Source: Sorangium cellulosum (GTDB lineage Bacteria; Myxococcota_A; Polyangia; Polyangiales; Polyangiaceae). From it: a stretch of DNA of 64,000 nt. Positions 32,223-41,176 of this stretch are shown piece after piece. Where the stretch lies: NCBI RefSeq assembly GCF_002950945.1, contig NZ_CP012673.1, positions 1,054,001 to 1,118,000 on the forward strand, written 5' to 3'. Made by a program: the position numbers and the translations under genes. Below the pieces are notes generated by a model. It searched no databases. It saw only the letters and a program-made list of their open reading frames with translations, and was not told where the DNA came from. Within the stretch, counting starts at the first letter, position 1. Every line of letters begins with the position of its first letter.

Positions 32223-33023
32223 ATGTCCAACCTGTCCGAGATCGACGAGTCGAATGCCCAGCTCCTCGCCGCGTGGAAGTACTTCAGCCGTGACCTGCCC
32301 GCCGGGCGCATCGAGGAGATCGACGGCGCTTGCCTCATCTCCTCGGGGACGCAGATGGCGATGCTCAACATCATCGCGCTCACCTCGCCGGCCCGCAACG
32401 CCGGGGATCTCGAGCGCCGGGCGCGCCGGGGCGTCGAGCGCGCCCGCGCGGCGGGCGTCCCCTGGTTCATGGTGGTGTCCGACGGCTGGTCGCCCGGCGG
32501 AGACCCGGCGGCGACCGCCGGGGTGTTGACCCGGCTCGGCTTCCAGCCGGTGCTGGCGATGACGGGTATGGTGACCGACACGCTCGCCCCGCCGCGGCAC
32601 GACCCTTCAGGCCTCGATCTCCGGCGCGTGTCCGACGCCGAGACCCGGGCCGCGATGGCCGACATCAACTCCGGCTGTTACGGCACCTCGATCCCGGACG
32701 GCCGCGCCACGATCGGACACGCGTCGAACTGGACCGACGGCGCCTTCGGACGGCTGGGTTACCTGGACGGCCAGCCCGTGTGCTGCGCGGGGACGTTCCT
32801 CGTGGACGGCGTGCGGTACGTCGGTTTCGTCGCCACCGCGGCCGAGCACCGGCGCAAGGGCTACGGCGAGGCGGTCATGCGCCGCTGCCTCGACGACGCC
32901 GAGCAGACCACCGGCGCCCGCAGGACGGTCCTGCACGCGACGGACGTCGGCAGGCCCGTCTACGAGGCCATGGGCTACCGCGCCGTCACACGCTTCGTCT
33001 TCTTCGTCCCGCCGCAGGCCTGA
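32223..33023 (+). CDS. GNAT family N-acetyltransferase
   Basis: A 266-residue acetyl-CoA-dependent acyltransferase. The N-terminal half resembles a degenerate GNAT module. The C-terminal half holds the CoA-binding motif YVGFVATAAEHRRKGYGEAVMRR (about 199-221), followed by TVLHATDVGRPVYEAMGYR. The substrate is unknown. ATG 32223 is preceded by CGGAGG. It diverges from rbsK across 74 bp and converges with the lipoprotein at 33058. Confidence 0.85.
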   Translation: MSNLSEIDESNAQLLAAWKYFSRDLPAGRIEEIDGACLISSGTQMAMLNIIALTSPARNAGDLERRARRGVERARAAGVPWFMVVSDGWSPGGDPAATAGVLTRLGFQPVLAMTGMVTDTLAPPRHDPSGLDLRRVSDAETRAAMADINSGCYGTSIPDGRATIGHASNWTDGAFGRLGYLDGQPVCCAGTFLVDGVRYVGFVATAAEHRRKGYGEAVMRRCLDDAEQTTGARRTVLHATDVGRPVYEAMGYRAVTRFVFFVPPQA

Positions 33024-33057
33024 ACACGCGCCGCCCGAGCCCTCCGCCGGCCGGCGC

Positions 33058-33822
33058 TCACCGCAGCGCCTCCGGCGGCTCCTTGAGCACGCAGAGCGCT
33101 ATCTCGGGATCGCAGGTGACACGCTCCTCCAGATCGGGGTTGATCCCGCTGCCGATCAGCCTGCCGGCCGCTGGATCGGCCTCCGGATCGCAGAGGCTCG
33201 GGTCGGTCGTGGGACCCTCCATCCCCTCGACCCCGCAAGAGACCGCCGGCGCGAGCCCAACGACGCTGTAGGACGCGGTGCAGCCGTCCTTCGTGTAGGT
33301 CAGATCCGCCGTCATCTGCGTCCCGGGGAGCGCCGCCGTCACGTAGACGCGGACGTTGCTCCACTCGTAGCGGAGGCTCGTCGCGGGGCTGTCCTCGATC
33401 GCCGGGATCTCCAGGGCCGCGGGGCTGAGCGACGGGACCGAGCACACGTCGCGCTCGTCCGGGTCCACCGACGTGAACTCGCCCATCGAGACCACAGCGC
33501 CCTTGTCGATCGGGACGCCCGCCGCCTCCGCCCCGCCGGCGAGCGCGCCGAGCCCGGTCGCGCGGATGGCGAGCAGCGCCCTCGACAGGTCCTGCACCTC
33601 CGGGTCGTCCGCCGAGGAGGGGCTGTATTTCTCCATCCCGATGATCTCTCCCCGCAGCTTGTCGCAGTCGCCCTCGCCGCGCTTCGAGCCCGGCTTGAGC
33701 GTGTACGTCGCGGCGAAGCCGGTGTGCGCGGTCGTGCACTCGATCCTCGGCTGATCGCAGGAGGCGAGCAGCGCCGCGAGGACGAACATCCCACCGAGTT
33801 GGATTCCGCTGGTTCGTTTCAT
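33058..33822 (-). CDS. Lipoprotein downstream of the Oar-like receptor
   Basis: A 254-residue lipoprotein with a lipobox (LLASC, Cys about 22) and about nine further cysteines, suggesting several disulfides. I do not recognise a conserved family. It starts only 26 bp after the TonB-dependent receptor on the same strand, so it is very likely cotranscribed and may be a surface partner of that receptor. There is no signature of enzyme activity. Confidence 0.75.
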   Translation of the reverse strand: MKRTSGIQLGGMFVLAALLASCDQPRIECTTAHTGFAATYTLKPGSKRGEGDCDKLRGEIIGMEKYSPSSADDPEVQDLSRALLAIRATGLGALAGGAEAAGVPIDKGAVVSMGEFTSVDPDERDVCSVPSLSPAALEIPAIEDSPATSLRYEWSNVRVYVTAALPGTQMTADLTYTKDGCTASYSVVGLAPAVSCGVEGMEGPTTDPSLCDPEADPAAGRLIGSGINPDLEERVTCDPEIALCVLKEPPEALR

Positions 33823-33848
33823 GGGGTCTCCGCCGCGCGCGGCGCTGG

Positions 33849-36800
33849 CTAGAAGGTCACCTTGGCGCTGAGCCGGAACGAGCGCGGCGCCTGGTATGCG
33901 ACCGGATGACCGAAGTTCGGGTTCTTGTTGGCGGCGTCGAACGGGGTCCCGTCCGCGTTCTCCAGCCGGGCGAGATCGCCCTTGGTCCCGCCGGAGATCG
34001 GCAGCACCTGCGCCGACGTGTACCGCTCGTCGACCGCGGTCACGGCCTGGAAGTTGAAGACGTTGAACGCGTCGACCGCGAAGAGCAGCGCGCTGTCCCG
34101 CGCGAGCTGGACGCCGACGCCGAGGTGGACGTCGATGTCGTGCACCCAGGGCAGGCGCTCGCCGCTCCCGCGCGGCAGGATGAAGATCTCGTCGGGGCCG
34201 TAGAGCAGGTGGGCGCCGAGGTGCGACGTCGGCGCGCCGGAGCGGGCGCGGTAGGCGCCGCCGAGGTTCACGACGAACCCGCGGCCGAAGACGAGGTCCT
34301 TCGCGCCGTACAGCTTGATCTGGTGCCGGCGATCCCCCGGCAGGGGGCCCTCGCGGTTCGGGAGGAGCGACAGCAGATCGAAGTCCGTGTTCATGTTCGG
34401 GTCGATCTGCTGCGTCTCCGGGCGGAAGAGCCCGGACCAGTTGCCGCGCAGGGACGAGATCCGGTAGCTCGCCTGCCCGAGCCAGCCGCCGGAGAACACC
34501 TTCTCGGCATAGACGGTGAACGCGTCGTAGTTGCGCACGGCCTCCGGGAAGTCGCTCGCCGCGCCGTGGCCCGGGTTGGCGACGAAGTACGATTTCGCCT
34601 CGTCGCGGCTGAGGTCCTCGATGATCCGGTTCTGCCAGCGCTTCGTGTACTCGGCGCCGACCCGCACCTTCGGCGCGATCTCGTACTCGGCGCCGACGAC
34701 GATCTCGTCGGACGACTGCGGATCGAGGTCCGGATCCACCGGCGTCCTGTCGGCCCCGACGACGCCCCACTTCTGGCTGGGCGCGTGGGGGCCGTCGATC
34801 AAGCCCCGCGCCTCGTCCGACTCGCACGCTCCCCGGATCTGCTCGTCGCTCTTCGGGTCGCACAGCGCCGGATCGCGCACCGAGACGACCAGCCGCTCGC
34901 CGGGGAACATGCGATCGGCGATGTTGAGCGGCACGCTCTCGTAATACCGGGCATAGTTCGCGTACAGCTTCGACCGGCCCGACTGCGTGACGTCGTAGAT
35001 CACGCCGACGCGCGGCGACCACTGGTTCGGCAGGCTCATGCCGAGCTCGCCGTCGTACCCGTAGATCAGCTGCGCGTCGTAGCGGACGCCGGCGTTCAGG
35101 GTGACGCGGTCGACGATGCTCCAGCTGTCCTGCACGAAGCCGCCGATCGTGAGCGACGTCGATTCGGCCTTGTACGTCGTGAGGTGGACCGGGTCGTCGG
35201 GGCCGTTCAGGAACCCGTGGCGGCGGTAGTCGTAGAACACCGACCCGTCCGGGGCCTCCGTCAAGATGGTGCCGCCCGACTCCCCGCGCTCGCTCGCGTA
35301 CTGCATGACCTCGACGTCGACGCCGCCCTTGACCACGTGGTGGCCGAGGGCCGCGAACAGGCTCGTCAGCATGGCCTTGGCCTGGTAGCGGTTGAAGACG
35401 GCCTCGGTCAGCACGCCGGGGCCGCCGGAGTAGTAGTAGCCGGGCACCGGACAGCGCGTCTCCCCCCCGGGATCTCCGGGCGCGCAGCGCTCGGTCACGC
35501 CGCTCCCCTCGAACTCGTCGCCCTCGAACTCGTCGATCGAGCGCGGCGGGGAGCGCTGCCAGAGCACCTGGACGACCTCCGAGAGCCCCTTTCCGCTCCC
35601 GATCTTCTGGCCGTCCGAGGCCCGGATGGCGTTGACCTCGTGGTGCATGCCGAGCGTGACGTCGAGCAGGTAGCGCTTGTTGCTGAACGCGGAGGACCAC
35701 TTGAGCGCGGCGTCGGTCGCGCTGGTCACGTACTTGTGCGCGACGGCCTCGAAGGGGCCGTTGATGATGCCGCCGTTGTACGGGTTGTCGATCTCGACCC
35801 TGCCGTCCCGCGGGTTCATCCCGAAGCGCCCGTCGCCGCCCGATACCGTCGGCGTGCCGTAGACGGACAGCGACACGGTGTTGTCCGGATCGATGAGCAG
35901 CGTGAGCTTGCCGAGGTACTGCACGCTCTCCTGCGCGGCGTAGTAGACGTCCGTCGTCCCCGGCAGCCGCTCCGACCCGAGGGCCCCGCCGCCGGCCGCG
36001 TTGTCCGCCGGCCCGAGGACGTTCAGGTTGCGCTCGAGGCGGTAGGTCGCGAACGACGGCGACACCCCCGCGTAGAACCAGAGCCTGTCCTTCAGGATCG
36101 GGCCGCCGAGCTCGAACCCGAAGTCGCGGAGCGAGGACAGGCTCACGTCCGTGGTGATCGCGCTCCGCTGCTGGACGACGGGGGTCCGCGCGCCCTCGAG
36201 GACCCCGGGCGTGATGCTGAAGAAGGCCGCGCCGTGGAACTCGTTGGATCCGGACTTGGTGGCGACGTTGTAGTAGCCGCCCGTGGAGCGGCCGTACTCC
36301 GGCATGTAGCCGCCGGTGATCACGTTGACCTCGTCGACGAACTCGACCGAGAGCGGCGTCCCGAGGATGCCGAACCCCGGGTTGTTCACCGACAGGCCGT
36401 CGATGACATATTGATTCTCCGGCGAGCTCGTCCCGCTGATCGACACGCCGTACCGATCGGCGACAGCGCCCGGCGCGATCTCGGCGAGGGACTCGAACGA
36501 ACGGGTGGCCGCCCCCTTGGCGCTCGGCGGGTTGAGCGGGATGCGGCTCACGAAATCGGAGCTCACGTTGACGCCGGTCGCGCTCGAGCCGACATCGACC
36601 GTCGGCGGGGTGGCGACGACCACGATCTCCGGCGCCTGGATCGCCTCGGGCAGGAGCTGGGTGTTCACCCGGATCGTGCTGTCGAGCCGCAGCTCGATGC
36701 CGCCGCGGCTGTACGGCCGATAGGCGTCCTTGTCGAGACGCAGCGTGTAGGTCCCTGGCGGGAGGTTCGGGATACGGTATTGGCCGGAGCCGTCGGTCAC

Positions 36801-36998
36801 CACCATCTGCTCGCCCTGCAAGGAGGGAGACGTGACGGTGACGACCACGTCCGAGGCGGGCCGGTTCGTGGCCGCGTCGACGACCGTCCCCGTGAGGACA
36901 GCAGAGCCGGCCGCGAGCGCCGTGGCGGGCGCGATCGCGCTCGCGAGCGCGAGCAGGGGCGCGGCCCAGCGGGCGCGCCTCGGACATGAAAGGATCAT
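33849..36998 (-). CDS. Oar-like TonB-dependent outer-membrane receptor
   Basis: A 1049-residue outer-membrane beta-barrel. A signal peptide (to about residue 30) is followed by a carboxypeptidase-regulatory-like beta-sandwich (about 31-115; GTVVDAATNRPASDVVVTV, GQYRIPNLPPGTYTLRL). A plug domain follows with the EFVDEVNVITGGYMPEYGRSTGG motif, and a long barrel ends in RSFRLSAKVTF, with the terminal Phe typical of BamA substrates. This matches the Oar family of Myxococcus, implicated there in development and protein export. Substrate unknown. ATG 36998 has a GAGGAG ribosome binding site. No TonB/ExbB genes are nearby. Confidence 0.9.
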   Translation of the reverse strand: MILSCPRRARWAAPLLALASAIAPATALAAGSAVLTGTVVDAATNRPASDVVVTVTSPSLQGEQMVVTDGSGQYRIPNLPPGTYTLRLDKDAYRPYSRGGIELRLDSTIRVNTQLLPEAIQAPEIVVVATPPTVDVGSSATGVNVSSDFVSRIPLNPPSAKGAATRSFESLAEIAPGAVADRYGVSISGTSSPENQYVIDGLSVNNPGFGILGTPLSVEFVDEVNVITGGYMPEYGRSTGGYYNVATKSGSNEFHGAAFFSITPGVLEGARTPVVQQRSAITTDVSLSSLRDFGFELGGPILKDRLWFYAGVSPSFATYRLERNLNVLGPADNAAGGGALGSERLPGTTDVYYAAQESVQYLGKLTLLIDPDNTVSLSVYGTPTVSGGDGRFGMNPRDGRVEIDNPYNGGIINGPFEAVAHKYVTSATDAALKWSSAFSNKRYLLDVTLGMHHEVNAIRASDGQKIGSGKGLSEVVQVLWQRSPPRSIDEFEGDEFEGSGVTERCAPGDPGGETRCPVPGYYYSGGPGVLTEAVFNRYQAKAMLTSLFAALGHHVVKGGVDVEVMQYASERGESGGTILTEAPDGSVFYDYRRHGFLNGPDDPVHLTTYKAESTSLTIGGFVQDSWSIVDRVTLNAGVRYDAQLIYGYDGELGMSLPNQWSPRVGVIYDVTQSGRSKLYANYARYYESVPLNIADRMFPGERLVVSVRDPALCDPKSDEQIRGACESDEARGLIDGPHAPSQKWGVVGADRTPVDPDLDPQSSDEIVVGAEYEIAPKVRVGAEYTKRWQNRIIEDLSRDEAKSYFVANPGHGAASDFPEAVRNYDAFTVYAEKVFSGGWLGQASYRISSLRGNWSGLFRPETQQIDPNMNTDFDLLSLLPNREGPLPGDRRHQIKLYGAKDLVFGRGFVVNLGGAYRARSGAPTSHLGAHLLYGPDEIFILPRGSGERLPWVHDIDVHLGVGVQLARDSALLFAVDAFNVFNFQAVTAVDERYTSAQVLPISGGTKGDLARLENADGTPFDAANKNPNFGHPVAYQAPRSFRLSAKVTF

Positions 36999-37236
36999 GC
37001 GGGCTCCTCGAAGGCGTTCAATGACAAGCTGCCATCGCCACCATACACGCGGCGTTCCGCGGATCCTAGATCCACGCAATCGAGCCCTGCGCCCGACACG
37101 GCGCGCGGCGGGCGCGTGAACCTGGGTGTGAGATCCGGGGGGGCGGGCGCAGGATGGAGGCCGACCGGCAGCGCGCCGTGCGCCGTGCGCCGTTGGAAGC
37201 GCGGCGGGGCGCGCGCAGCGACGTGGGGGCGCGCGG

Positions 37237-39138
37237 TCAATTCGTGGTCTTCGCCGCCACGGCGTCCGTCCTCCCGCCCGCGAGCGCGCCGGCGCGCCGG
37301 ACGAGGGCGACGAGCTCCTGCTGGTCGCCCTTGCTGGACGCGGCGCCCCGCGCGATCCGCTCGACGTCGGAGAGCCTCCACGCCCGCGCGTGCGGGCTCC
37401 GGCGCAGGATCTCGGAGAAGCCCGCCACCGCGGCCGCGAATCGGAGATCGGCCGGCGCTGCGTCGAAGGTGGGGGCGACGGCGCCCGGGGCCATCTTGAA
37501 CGTCGTCTCCTCGGCCCGGTCCGAGCCGAGCGGCGCCTTGTGGCGCAGGCGCACCACGATCGGCGACGCGCCCTCGCCCCGCGGCGCCGGGCCCTTCAGC
37601 TCGACGTCGTAGACGGCGGTGACGCTGTGCCCGGCGCCGATCTCGCCGGCGTCCACGCGGTCGTTCCGGAAGTCCCGGTCGGCCACGTTCCGGTTCTCGT
37701 AGCCGATGAGCCGGTAGCTCTTGACGAGGTGCGGGTCGAACTCGACCTGGATCTTCACGTCCCGCGCGATGACCTCGAGCATCCCGCCGGCCTGCTCGGA
37801 GAAGACGCGCCGCGCCTGGGCGTCGCTGTCGATGTAGGCGTAGTTGCCGTCGCCCTGGTTGGCGAGCTGCTCCATCATCACGTCCTTGTAGTTGCCCTGA
37901 CCGAACCCGACGGTGGACAGCGTGATGCCCTTGTCCCGCGCGCGCTTGATCGTCTTCAGGATCTCCTCGTGGGAGGTCGGCCCGACGTTCGCGTCGCCGT
38001 CGGAGAGCACGACGACGCGGTTCACGTGGCCCTTCACGAGCGTCCGCTCCGCCAGGCTGTACGCGAGGTCGATCCCGCTCGCCATCGCGGTGGAGCCGCC
38101 CGCGGTGAGCTCGTCGATGGCGGCGAGGATCCGCCCCTTGCTCTCGATGCCGGTCGGCGCGAGCACCTCGCGCACGCTGCCCGCGTAGGTGCAGAGCGCG
38201 ACCGTGTCCCCCGGCTTGAGCGTCTCGGTGAGCATCTTGAGGCTCTTCTTCGCGAGCCCGATCCGGTCGGGCGCCTGCATGGAACCGCTCGTGTCGACGA
38301 GGTACACGAGGTGCACCGGCGTCCGGTCCTTGGCCGCGACGCGTTTGCCCTGGACCGCGACGCGGACGAGGTGGTGGCCCGCCGTGAACGGCGAGGGCGC
38401 GGCCGCGAGGTGCACGGCGAAGGGGCCTGTCGCGGGCGACGGATACCCGTAGTCGAAGTAGTTGAGGAACTCCTCGGCGCGCACGGCCTGGTACGGGGGC
38501 AGCGCGCCGTCGAGGATCTTGCGGCGCGCGATGGCGTAGGAGGCGGTGTCCACGTCGATCGCGAACGTCGAGAACCGGTCCCGCTGGGGGTCCTCGACCG
38601 GGTTCACGCCGTAGTCCTGGTACGACTCGCTGCCCTGCGGCTCGGGCGCGGGGACGGCGACCGCCACGGGCGGGCCGGCCGGGCGTGTCGTGACCACGTG
38701 CGGCGGGACGGGAGCGGCCTTCTTGGGGGCCGGCGCGGCGGCCGCCCGGGAGGGGCGCGGCGCCGGGCTGCCGGCCGCGGTCGCCCTGCCGGCCGGGGCC
38801 ACCGGCGCGGGGGCCATCGGCGCCCGGGCCATCGGCATCGGCGCGGGGGCCACCTGCGCGGGGGCCATCGGCGCGGCGGCCGGCGGGGGCGGGGCCGGCG
38901 GGGCCATTGGCGCCGCGTCGGCCGCGGCCGGCGCGGCCTCGGTCGGCGCGGCTGCCTCGGCCTGCACCTGCGCGCCCCCGGCGGGCTCCTCGCGCTCCGG
39001 CGCGTCGTACTCCGGCTGCGCGGCGCGCGTGGGGACGGCGTCCCGCGCCGGCGCGGCGGCGGGGCCGGACGCGCTGCAGCCGGCGAGCAGCACGGTCAAG
39101 AGAGCAGGGGCGACGAGGTGGTTGGGCCGAGTGCGCAT
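37237..39138 (-). CDS. YfbK-like von Willebrand A domain lipoprotein
   Basis: A 633-residue lipoprotein (lipobox LLAGC, Cys 21) with an Ala/Pro/Met-rich disordered linker to about residue 165, the VWF N-terminal region (DRFSTFAIDVDTASYAIARRKI), a VWA domain with an intact MIDAS motif DTSGS (D282), and a C-terminal DUF3520-type region. It is expected to be anchored in the envelope and to bind protein partners through a metal ion. YfbK-like proteins are widespread with unclear function. A strong GAAGGAGG lies upstream of ATG 39138. Confidence 0.87.
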   Translation of the reverse strand: MRTRPNHLVAPALLTVLLAGCSASGPAAAPARDAVPTRAAQPEYDAPEREEPAGGAQVQAEAAAPTEAAPAAADAAPMAPPAPPPPAAAPMAPAQVAPAPMPMARAPMAPAPVAPAGRATAAGSPAPRPSRAAAAPAPKKAAPVPPHVVTTRPAGPPVAVAVPAPEPQGSESYQDYGVNPVEDPQRDRFSTFAIDVDTASYAIARRKILDGALPPYQAVRAEEFLNYFDYGYPSPATGPFAVHLAAAPSPFTAGHHLVRVAVQGKRVAAKDRTPVHLVYLVDTSGSMQAPDRIGLAKKSLKMLTETLKPGDTVALCTYAGSVREVLAPTGIESKGRILAAIDELTAGGSTAMASGIDLAYSLAERTLVKGHVNRVVVLSDGDANVGPTSHEEILKTIKRARDKGITLSTVGFGQGNYKDVMMEQLANQGDGNYAYIDSDAQARRVFSEQAGGMLEVIARDVKIQVEFDPHLVKSYRLIGYENRNVADRDFRNDRVDAGEIGAGHSVTAVYDVELKGPAPRGEGASPIVVRLRHKAPLGSDRAEETTFKMAPGAVAPTFDAAPADLRFAAAVAGFSEILRRSPHARAWRLSDVERIARGAASSKGDQQELVALVRRAGALAGGRTDAVAAKTTN

Positions 39139-39579
39139 GGATGTCCTCCTTCAGGGGATCGCGAGCGCAGATCCCCGCATCACGTTCTCGTGCGGCGTCA
39201 TCGCCGTGCCCCACGCGCACGGGTGCGGGGAGCAGACGAGAGATGTCTCGCGGCCGGGGCTCGCGACGGCGAAGCCCCGTTGCGCCCGAGTGCCGAGGAA
39301 ACGCGGCCGCCTCGGCCGACCTTACAGCGCGCCATCGGCGGCCATCGACGGCGACCGACGGCGACCGACGGCGACCGACGGCGAGCTCGGCGCCGCACCC
39401 CGCGCTGCTGGGCGGGCGGCCGGAAAGCGCCGTGTCGCGGGGGAGCGACGGGAGGTGCGGGCCATAACCGACGACAACTGCTTGTGATTTCTTCTTTTGC
39501 TCGGCGCCCGCGGCCGCCCCGCGTACCTCGTGGGAAGGAAAGAAGAAGAGCGACCGGTACTTCAGCCAAGAGGTCCGCG
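39139..39579. other. Divergent intergenic region, VWA lipoprotein / sirtuin
   Basis: About 440 bp without a supported gene. It holds the 10-bp tandem repeat at 39331-39380 and an AT-richer pyrimidine tract near 39480-39500 that may belong to the sirtuin promoter. Confidence 0.4.
39331..39380. repeat. 10-bp tandem repeat, 5 copies
   Basis: Five 10-bp units run GCCATCGGCG, GCCATCGACG and then three identical GCGACCGACG, ending at 39380, between divergent genes. Confidence 0.85.
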
Positions 39580-40395
39580 ATGAACGCGACGAGCCGAGAG
39601 CAGTTCCAGTCCACGTTGGCCCGCTCCAAGAAGATCGCCGTCCTGACCGGCGCCGGCGTCTCGGCGGAGTCGGGCATCCCCACGTTCCGCGGCGCCGGCG
39701 GGCTGTGGCGGCGCTACGAGGCCACGAGCCTCGCCTCGCCCGACGCGTGGCAGCGCGATCCCGGCCTCGTGTGGGAGTTCTACAACCACCGCCGCGAGCG
39801 CGCGCTCGGCTGCAGCCCGAACCCGGCCCACCGCGCGCTCGTGCGCCTGGAGGACCAGCTCCGGGACGCGGGCCGCGCCTTCACCCTGATCACCCAGAAC
39901 GTCGACGGCCTGCACGAGCGGGCGCGCTCCCGGAACGTGGTCCGGCTGCACGGCTCGCTCTGGGAGGTGCGCTGCCTCTCGTGCGCGCGTGTGACCGAGA
40001 ACCGCGACGTGCCGATCGCGCCCGCGTTCGCGGGCAGCGGCTCCCCCGATCCGGAGGCCGGCGGCCGCCGCTTCACCGCGGCGGAGCTGCCTCGCTGCCC
40101 ATGCGGCGGCGTGCTGCGCCCCCACGTGGTCTGGTTCGGCGAGCCCCTCGACGCGCGCGACGTCGCCGCGGCCACCGCCGCCGTCGAGGGGTGCGACCTC
40201 CTGATCGTCGTCGGCACGTCGGCCGTGGTCTACCCCGCCGCCGGCTTCGTCCCGATGGCCAAGCGCCGGGGCGCCCGCATCGCCGAGGTGAACGTCGAGC
40301 CCAGCGCGGTCACCGGCCTCTGCGACTTCGTGTTCACCGGCAGCGCGGGCGAGATCCTGCCCTCCCTGCTCGACGTCGCGCCGGCGCGCGCGTGA
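39580..40395 (+). CDS. cobB: NAD-dependent protein deacylase, sirtuin (SIRT5-like class III)
   Basis: Removes acyl groups from lysines using NAD. The 271 residues show GAGVSAESGIPTFRG (about 21-35), the TQNVDGLH motif, catalytic His in RLHGSLW (H124), a zinc site (CLSC and CPCG, one Cys spaced differently from the canonical CxxC) and VGTSAVVYPAAGF. FYNHRRE holds the Y68-x-x-R71 pair that in SIRT5/CobB binds succinyl or malonyl lysine, so desuccinylase/demalonylase activity is likely. Transcription is away from the VWA gene. Its targets are unknown. Confidence 0.9.
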   Translation: MNATSREQFQSTLARSKKIAVLTGAGVSAESGIPTFRGAGGLWRRYEATSLASPDAWQRDPGLVWEFYNHRRERALGCSPNPAHRALVRLEDQLRDAGRAFTLITQNVDGLHERARSRNVVRLHGSLWEVRCLSCARVTENRDVPIAPAFAGSGSPDPEAGGRRFTAAELPRCPCGGVLRPHVVWFGEPLDARDVAAATAAVEGCDLLIVVGTSAVVYPAAGFVPMAKRRGARIAEVNVEPSAVTGLCDFVFTGSAGEILPSLLDVAPARA

Positions 40396-40400
40396 CGCCC

Positions 40401-40568
40401 GCGCGGCGCTCGACGGCGCGCGCCGGCGCCGGACGCCTCTGGCGTGCACCGCGCGTGCACCACGCGCGCGCCGTCGAGCGCCGCGCCAGGCGAGCCGCCT
40501 CGTCCCCGGCGGGCCGACGGCGTCAGCGGCCTTGCGCGACGTTCGCCGGCGCGCGCGTGGTGCACGCG
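40401..40568. repeat. Overlapping inverted repeats after the sirtuin gene
   Basis: Arms 40401-40423 and 40464-40486 are perfect 23-nt complements with a 40-nt interior that also folds (GACGCC/GGCGTG-type and GTGCAC copies). A second pair, 40452-40472 with 40548-40568, is a perfect 21-nt inverted repeat sharing the first pair's right arm, so two alternative structures compete. It fills the gap between the sirtuin and DUF378 genes. Confidence 0.85.
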
Positions 40569-40601
40569 GCGCGCGGCGCGGACCGTGCTTCTCCGCGGGT
40601 C

Positions 40602-40832
40602 ATGGAACAGGTCAATCGTGGGAGAATTTCAGGGCTGACGTGGGCTGCGATCGCGCTCGTCGTGATCGGCGCGATCAACTGGGGACTCTTGGGTCTGTTC
40701 GACTTCAACCTGGTCTCCGCCATTTTCGGTCCGCTCAGCGTGATCAGCCGGATCATCTACGTGCTCGTCGGGCTCGCCGGGCTCTATCTCCTCTACGCCA
40801 CGACCCAGCTTGAGCGGCGCGCTCGGGTCTGA
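40602..40832 (+). CDS. DUF378 family membrane protein
   Basis: A 76-residue integral membrane protein with two helices (about 12-33 and 42-64). The sequence WAAIALVVIGAINWGLLGLFDFNLVSAIFG is typical of DUF378. Function unknown; homologues are often stress-associated. ATG 40602 lies just after the inverted repeats. Confidence 0.85.
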   Translation: MEQVNRGRISGLTWAAIALVVIGAINWGLLGLFDFNLVSAIFGPLSVISRIIYVLVGLAGLYLLYATTQLERRARV

Positions 40833-41176
40833 GCGCCGGCCCGCGCGGCGGCGCCCACCGTGGCTCCGGCGCGCGCGACGTGCGCCCCGCGCGCGCCGGG
40901 AGAGGTCCGGGCAACCTGGATATCAGGCGACTCCTGAGGTCGTGCTCCATGTCGGCGCGGGCTTCACGGGCTGCGTCGATCACGTAAACTACGCACAGCA
41001 AGCAGACCAGCGCGCCTGCCGGGAGGACAGAATCGGGAGCCGTGAACCCATGAAGACAGCGAGCTCAACGGCGAGCGATAACGCTCCTCGTGCGTTCCAG
41101 GCTTCGGGCCGTCCGGCGCGGCGCCCGGAGCTGCGCCTCGAAAAGCTCGGGCCGCGACAGCGCAAGGAGTGAAGCC
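40833..41176. other. Intergenic region
   Basis: About 344 bp between two same-strand genes. The centre (40910-41080) is less GC-rich than its surroundings and may hold the promoter of the esterase-family gene. No ORF, repeat or RNA is supported. Confidence 0.35.

Noticed and set aside
33906-36989. 1027-codon plus-strand ORF opposite the Oar-like receptor
   Set aside because: It is a mirror frame of a clear TonB-dependent receptor gene; its composition (Arg, Val, Asp, His) is typical of antisense shadows and it lacks any motif.
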